This document shows, one piece after another, positions 6,148 through 9,676 of a stretch of DNA of 9,676 nucleotides. The notes under the pieces were generated by a model that was not told the origin of the DNA, did not search any database, and was given only the letters and a program-made list of their open reading frames with translations. The DNA comes from Chitinophagaceae bacterium (lineage in GTDB: Bacteria > Bacteroidota > Bacteroidia > Chitinophagales > Chitinophagaceae): assembly GCA_016786965.1 (NCBI GenBank), contig JAEUVL010001061.1:1-9676 (forward strand). The letters run 5' to 3'. Each line of letters opens with the position of its first letter. Within the stretch, counting starts at the first letter, position 1. Position numbers and translations under genes: made by a program.

Positions 6148-6209
6148 TTAATCAGGGGTTTTATTGAAGAAAGTGGAACCCTTTTACCAATTAAACAACC
6201 CCTAATTAA
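6148..6209. terminator. Nested hairpins between convergent genes, possible bidirectional terminator
   Basis: AGGGGTT (6154-6160) can pair with AACCCTT (6177-6183, one G-T pair), followed on the plus strand by a T run ending at 6185. The same left arm, extended to 6148-6160, can instead pair with AACCCCTAATTAA (6197-6209) at 12 of 13 positions. The region lies just past the small ORF on the plus strand and just past the DinB-like stop on the minus strand, so it could end transcription in both directions. The T runs are short, so strength is uncertain. Confidence 0.4.
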
Positions 6210-6217
6210 CTGATTAA

Positions 6218-6691
6218 CTATCCCTTCTTCAGTTCAGCCCCCAATTTAAATACTGTAAACAGATGGTGTGCTTCGTGCAGTAAAAAGAAATTCATCCATT
6301 GCAGAAGATGCATAGTACCAAAATGAGGGTGAGTGCCTGTTTTGGCTAAATCAGTGGCTGTAAAACCAAGCATTCCGGCGGTCATCTCTTTCCGGGTGGT
6401 GATGAGATCCTGCATTATTTCACGGGTCGATTTGTGGCAATTATCCAAAAACAACGGATCTGCTTCTGCGGAATAACGGGAAAACTCCGGTTTATGGCCA
6501 TCCAATATTTGCTTTACCCGGCTGATGAAAGTATGCTGATAGGTTTGCAGATGAACGATATTTTCAAAGATGGACCATTTACCCGGCACTATATTTTGCC
6601 TTATCTGCCCATCATTATACCCATCTATGATATCTACCAGCACCTTGTGCTGGTAATGTAAGCGGGTAGATATGGAGGAAGGCATTTGCAT
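6218..6691 (-). CDS. DinB/YfiT-fold metal-binding protein
   Basis: A 157-residue four-helix-bundle protein of the DinB superfamily. These proteins bind a divalent metal through three histidines, and several use thiol cofactors such as bacillithiol in transferase or detoxification reactions; many remain without a known substrate. The three ligands are visible: H47 in KWSIFENIVHLQTYQ, and H139 and H143 in FFLLHEAHHLF. Length and order fit the family (helix 1 at about 5-25, helix 2 at 38-63, helix 3 at 85-110, helix 4 at 127-150). There is no signal peptide, so it is cytoplasmic. A second ATG at 6685 (MPSS) is an equally good start. It begins 29 bases after the radical SAM stop with no clear promoter between, so the two are probably co-transcribed. 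Nothing in the context gives its substrate. Confidence 0.88.
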   Translation of the reverse strand: MQMPSSISTRLHYQHKVLVDIIDGYNDGQIRQNIVPGKWSIFENIVHLQTYQHTFISRVKQILDGHKPEFSRYSAEADPLFLDNCHKSTREIMQDLITTRKEMTAGMLGFTATDLAKTGTHPHFGTMHLLQWMNFFLLHEAHHLFTVFKLGAELKKG

Positions 6692-6720
6692 CGGTTGCTT
6701 ATATTAAGTATGTTTTATTT

Positions 6721-7752
6721 TTATGAACGCTCCCACACTTTTGTCCCTTCACTGCAATTGGCACAGATATCAATATTCTTACGGCCCTTTAATATCTGCT
6801 GCCTGAATTTAGTGTATTCTCCGTTTTTCCAAATTTCTTTAAAAGGCTTTTTCTTCAGGTCGCCCAACTGATGCTGCGCATCCTTGTCAAAACAACAAGG
6901 GGCCACCAGCCCATCCCAGGTTATCACCGGGTCATGCCAGAGGCGCCAGCATTGGTTGGCCAGTTTTCCTTTAAACTCATAACCGGTATCCGTTTTTCGG
7001 TAGCGGCTGTATTTGTCAATGGTGGGAATCAGTTGGTTCGGGTCATTCTCATAGTCATACACCTGGGCTGTTTTAAACCACACATCATCCACCCCAATTT
7101 CTTTGCCCAATTTCTTTACTTCTTCTATCTGGTGTTCATTCGGCTTTACTACCAAAAACTGGAAAACAATGAATGGTGTTTTACTTTTCAGTTCCTTTTT
7201 CCACCGCACAATATTTTTTGCGCCTTCAATTACTTTATTAAGATGGCCACCTACCCGGTATTGCTGATACACATCCTGAGTGGTGCCGTCGATTGAAATA
7301 ATAAGCCGGTCAAGTCCGCTTTCAATGGTTCGCCTGGCGTTCGTATCGGTCAGGTAATGTGCATTAGTAGAAGTGGCGGTATAGATCTTCTTTTTAGAAG
7401 CATATTCCACCATATCCAAAAAACCGGGATTAAGATAAGGCTCACCCTGGAAATAAAATATGAGATACATCAGCTCTTTATGCAACTGGTCTATCGTTTC
7501 GCTAAAGAAATCTTTTTGCAACATACCTGTGGGCCGGGTAAAAGCCCGTAGCCCGCTGGGACATTCGGGGCAGCGGAGGTTGCAAGACGTAGTAGGCTCA
7601 AATGATATAGAGACGGGATAGCCCCATTGCACCGGTCTTTTTGTCCATTTGCTAATGTAAAAACTACTCAGCACCTTCATTCCATTCCAGGCCCGGCGAA
7701 AGCTAAGCTTAGAAAGCAGGTTAAGAGTATCTCGTCGGTTTAATTTACCCAT
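6721..7752 (-). CDS. Radical SAM protein with SPASM-type C-terminal domain
   Basis: A 343-residue radical S-adenosylmethionine enzyme. C57, C61 and C64 in CNLRCPEC form the CX3CX2C motif that holds the 4Fe-4S cluster which cleaves SAM. FQGEP (101-105) is the SAM-binding GGEP-like motif, and ISIDG (152-156) lies on a later barrel strand. The C-terminus carries a SPASM-like auxiliary cluster region with C268, the CC pair at 286-287 in GLVAPCCFD, then GDL, and C330/C333 in CANC. That is fewer cysteines than a two-cluster SPASM, so one auxiliary cluster is likely. SPASM enzymes modify peptides or other molecules; no precursor peptide gene is beside it on this strand, and the substrate is unknown. 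The first 45 residues are basic and may dock a partner or membrane. The start is the ATG at 7752. It is the first gene of the likely pair with the DinB-like gene. Confidence 0.92.
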   Translation of the reverse strand: MGKLNRRDTLNLLSKLSFRRAWNGMKVLSSFYISKWTKRPVQWGYPVSISFEPTTSCNLRCPECPSGLRAFTRPTGMLQKDFFSETIDQLHKELMYLIFYFQGEPYLNPGFLDMVEYASKKKIYTATSTNAHYLTDTNARRTIESGLDRLIISIDGTTQDVYQQYRVGGHLNKVIEGAKNIVRWKKELKSKTPFIVFQFLVVKPNEHQIEEVKKLGKEIGVDDVWFKTAQVYDYENDPNQLIPTIDKYSRYRKTDTGYEFKGKLANQCWRLWHDPVITWDGLVAPCCFDKDAQHQLGDLKKKPFKEIWKNGEYTKFRQQILKGRKNIDICANCSEGTKVWERS

Positions 7753-7788
7753 TGGACGTAAAGGTACTATTTAGGCCGGTAGGTGGCA

Positions 7789-7818
7789 TTGGCTGTATGA
7801 GCTAAGTTGTTATCTTCA
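7789..7818 (+). promoter_or_regulatory. Possible pxp operon promoter (TTG-N19-TATCTTCA)
   Basis: TTG at 7789-7791 and TATCTTCA at 7811-7818 are 19 bases apart. The -7 box matches TAnnTTTG at six of eight positions. The start would be about 5 bases before the pxpB ATG, giving a very short leader. The 77-base gap is shared with the divergent radical SAM gene. Confidence 0.3.
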
Positions 7819-7829
7819 AAGCTATTTAA

Positions 7830-8570
7830 ATGAATACTACCGGGTTTCCATACCGTATTTTTCCCCTGGGTGACAGTGCGATTACAATTGACTTCGGTAA
7901 TTGCATTGATGAGGCTATTAATGAAAACGTTATTCAGCAGTTTAATAAGATACGGCAAGACCCTTTCCCAGGTTTTATAGAAGCTTTACCATCATACAGT
8001 GCCCTTACATTATTCTACGACCCGGTGTTGCTTCGTAAAACGATTCCTGCCGGCACCACCGCTTATGAATGGGTAAAAAGCAAAGCCGCGGAGATACTAC
8101 AGGATTTAACTGCAACAGAAAGTCCCGCAGCCCGGTTTTTTAAAATACCGGTTTGTTACGATACAAATTGGGCCAAAGACCTGTCGGCGCTTGCTATGGC
8201 CAAAAATCTTGATATCGAAGAGGTGGTACATATCCACACCACTACAATTTATAAAGTATTTATGCTGGGATTCCTGCCCGGCTTTCCCTACATGGGAGAA
8301 GTGGATAAAAGAATTGAAATGCCCCGTAAAACCCAACCACATAGTATATTATCAGGAAGTGTGGGTATTGCAGGCAGGCAAACAGGTATCTATCCAATGG
8401 ATTCACCCGGAGGATGGCAGATCATTGGCAGAACGCCATTGAAATTGTTTGACAGCAGCAAAGAGGAATCCTCCTTACTGAAAACGGGTGATAGGGTGGA
8501 GTTTTATTCCATTTCAAAGGAAGATTTTGATACAATAAAAGAAGCGGAAGACAAGAACAGGGAGTCATAA
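7830..8570 (+). CDS. pxpB: 5-oxoprolinase subunit PxpB
   Basis: Subunit B of the bacterial 5-oxoprolinase (KipI / allophanate hydrolase subunit 1 family). With PxpC and PxpA it hydrolyses 5-oxoproline to L-glutamate at the cost of ATP in the cytoplasm, removing a compound that forms spontaneously from glutamine and glutamate. The 246-residue length is close to the usual size. Family motifs are clear: LGDSAITIDFG (13-23), LPSYSALTLFYDP (53-65), MLGFLPGFPYMG (145-156) and the C-terminal signature SVGIAGRQTGIYP..SPGGWQIIGRTP (177-203). The ATG at 7830 gives the canonical N-terminus. It leads the operon, 21 bases ahead of pxpC. The Bacillus relative KipI also inhibits sporulation kinase A, which is not expected to apply in this phylum. 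Confidence 0.95.
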   Translation: MNTTGFPYRIFPLGDSAITIDFGNCIDEAINENVIQQFNKIRQDPFPGFIEALPSYSALTLFYDPVLLRKTIPAGTTAYEWVKSKAAEILQDLTATESPAARFFKIPVCYDTNWAKDLSALAMAKNLDIEEVVHIHTTTIYKVFMLGFLPGFPYMGEVDKRIEMPRKTQPHSILSGSVGIAGRQTGIYPMDSPGGWQIIGRTPLKLFDSSKEESSLLKTGDRVEFYSISKEDFDTIKEAEDKNRES

Positions 8571-8591
8571 GTCTGTATTTAGTCGACATAA

Positions 8592-9587
8592 ATGAGTTTG
8601 AAAATTATTAAAGCCGGTATCATGGATACCATACAGGATGGTGGCCGTTATGGTCACCAGCACCTCGGTATCAATCCGAATGGAGCGATGGACCGGTATG
8701 CTATGCAGGTGGCTAATGCATTGGTGGGTAATGAGCTAAATGAAGCTGTGATAGAATTACATTTCCCTGCATCGGTATTTATGTTTTCCCAGCCGGCGTT
8801 GATCGCATTAAGCGGTGCTGATTTTTCTGCGAGCATTAATGGGGAGCCCGTGCCAAATCTGCATTGCATCGCTGTAAATAAAAATGATGCCCTGCAGTTT
8901 CACCGGCCCTTGCACGGCGCCAGGGCCTACCTGGCTGTAAGAGGCGGTTTGGAAGCGATAGATTGGCTGCAAAGCAAAAGCACTAACCTGAAAGCAGGCG
9001 TTGGTGGCTACAAAGGGCGGAGCCTGGAAAAAGGAGATGAGATCAGGATAAAAAGAAAAGAAGAAACACTGCCATTTTTAAAAGAAGAAGAATTTAAAGT
9101 ATTACCATGGTCAGCTGACATAAAGTTTTGTGAGAATACAAAAGAACTACTGGTATTGCCGGGAAGCGAATGGGACAGGCTGACTGGTGAAGCAAAAGAT
9201 CTTTTTATATCCACTCCATTCATTGTAACAAAACAGTCTGATCGTATGGGGTACCGGCTGCTGAACAACCCCTTGCAAGCAGTAACAAATGAGGAAATGA
9301 TCTCTTCTGCAGTATGCTTTGGCACCATTCAATTATTGCCAGATGGGAAATTGATTGTGTTGATGGCAGACCATCAAACGGCGGGTGGTTATCCAAAGGT
9401 CGCCACGGTCATCACGGCTCATCATTCCCGGCTGGCACAGCTGAAAGCAGGTGATGGCATCTGGTTTCGCCTGGCAGACCATGCCACAGCTGAAGAAATG
9501 CTTGGCCGCCAGCAACAGCATTTGCAGCAACTCCAAAATGCCTGTATCTTAAAACTACAAAACTACCTGTATGCACCCATACATTAA
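8592..9587 (+). CDS. pxpC: 5-oxoprolinase subunit PxpC
   Basis: Subunit C of the 5-oxoprolinase (KipA / biotin-dependent carboxyltransferase-like family), partner of PxpB in the PxpBC complex. The 331 residues match the family. The N-terminal motif QDGGRYGHQHLGINPNGAMD (15-34) is followed by ANALVGNELNEAVIELHFP and ALSGADF (72-78). The second domain carries SDRMGYRL (216-223) and then GTIQLLPDGKLIVLMADHQ (244-262) and TAGGYPKVATVI (263-274), all typical. No biotin attachment site is present; the family name reflects shared ancestry with urea carboxylase and allophanate-metabolising proteins. Its last 17 bases overlap the start of pxpA in another frame, so the two are probably translationally coupled. 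The start is the ATG at 8592. Confidence 0.95.
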   Translation: MSLKIIKAGIMDTIQDGGRYGHQHLGINPNGAMDRYAMQVANALVGNELNEAVIELHFPASVFMFSQPALIALSGADFSASINGEPVPNLHCIAVNKNDALQFHRPLHGARAYLAVRGGLEAIDWLQSKSTNLKAGVGGYKGRSLEKGDEIRIKRKEETLPFLKEEEFKVLPWSADIKFCENTKELLVLPGSEWDRLTGEAKDLFISTPFIVTKQSDRMGYRLLNNPLQAVTNEEMISSAVCFGTIQLLPDGKLIVLMADHQTAGGYPKVATVITAHHSRLAQLKAGDGIWFRLADHATAEEMLGRQQQHLQQLQNACILKLQNYLYAPIH

Positions 9588-9676
9588 TTGTGATATGGGA
9601 GAAGGAACAGGCAATGATGAACTCCTAATGCCTCATATCGCATGGGCAAATATTGCCTGTGGCTATCATGCCGGCG
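9571..9676 (+). CDS. pxpA: 5-oxoprolinase subunit PxpA (partial, 5' end)
   Basis: The first 35 codons of a LamB/YcsF-family protein, cut by the window edge. The ATG at 9571 opens a frame with INCDMGEGTGND at about residues 5-16 and IAWANIACGYHAG at 23-35. These match the family's N-terminal D/NCDMGE...D..L.P.....NIACG.HAG signature, which forms part of the active site of the deacetylase-like barrel. PxpA acts with PxpBC in ATP-dependent opening of 5-oxoproline. The frame overlaps the 3' end of pxpC by 17 bases. The gene order B-C-A is the same as in E. coli (the former ybgJKL). Confidence 0.93.
   Translation, partial: MHPYINCDMGEGTGNDELLMPHIAWANIACGYHAG

Larger units (their letters stand above)
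5873..6217. other. Intergenic region with a candidate small-ORF transcription unit
   Basis: Left part (5873-5940): nothing recognised beyond A+T-rich sequence upstream of the SnoaL-like promoter. Middle: tandem repeat, promoter and 29-codon ORF on the plus strand. Right part (6103-6217): a short dyad, TTGACTGGTCAA (6121-6132), and nested hairpins between the small ORF and the convergent DinB-like gene. No tRNA or transposon end is visible. Confidence 0.5.

Noticed and set aside
7817..7824. A minus-strand TAGCTTTG as the radical SAM promoter
   Set aside because: It is a full -7 match, but no TTG lies at the right distance upstream, so I could not support it as a promoter.
7753..7829. A sigma-54 (-24/-12) promoter, searched for because rpoN is in the window
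   Set aside because: TGGCATTGG at 7784-7792 looked suggestive, but there is no GC at the required distance from the GG; no other site fitted either.
1..9676. tRNA or rRNA genes, CRISPR arrays, insertion-sequence ends, integrase sites
   Set aside because: None was seen on reading either strand; there is no spaced repeat array, transposase fragment or cloverleaf-like segment.

Overview
The window looks like chromosome of a Bacteroidota bacterium, probably of the Chitinophagaceae or a close relative. This is inferred from protein style, from the near absence of Shine-Dalgarno sequences, and from repeated promoter boxes of the Bacteroidota type (-33 TTTG or TTG, then -7 TAnnTTTG). There are no tRNA or rRNA genes, insertion sequences, CRISPR arrays or phage genes. 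It reads as ordinary chromosome with a mixed gene neighbourhood.

Layout. On the minus strand at 19-1506 is rpoN (sigma-54). Divergent from it, on the plus strand, is a small exported protein of unknown function (1603-1971). Its stop lies 4 bases from the stop of a convergent PLP aminotransferase of the DegT fold that resembles KdnA (1976-3193, minus). Further right on the minus strand come an exported GHL10/DUF187 glycoside hydrolase-like protein (3317-4864), a MarR-family repressor (4906-5367) and a SnoaL/NTF2-like small protein (5452-5805). The SnoaL-like gene has a strong promoter, and a perfect 14-bp palindrome lies between its two boxes. A 15-bp perfect hairpin ending in a T run separates it from the marR gene. 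I read this as a small MarR-controlled unit with an internal terminator or attenuator.

The 412-base gap between 5805 and 6218 is not empty. It holds a plausible plus-strand transcription unit: a tandem GGGTATT repeat, a promoter, a 29-codon ORF (6013-6102) and a hairpin region that could serve as a terminator in both directions. This is the most likely undescribed element in the window.

The minus strand continues with a DinB/YfiT-fold protein (6218-6691) and a radical SAM/SPASM protein (6721-7752), probably co-transcribed with the radical SAM gene first. Divergent from these, the plus strand carries the 5-oxoprolinase operon in the order pxpB (7830-8570), pxpC (8592-9587), pxpA (9571 to the window edge, partial). 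The three products together hydrolyse 5-oxoproline (pyroglutamate) to glutamate with ATP.

Apart from pxpBCA and the SnoaL/MarR pair, neighbouring genes show no obvious shared pathway.
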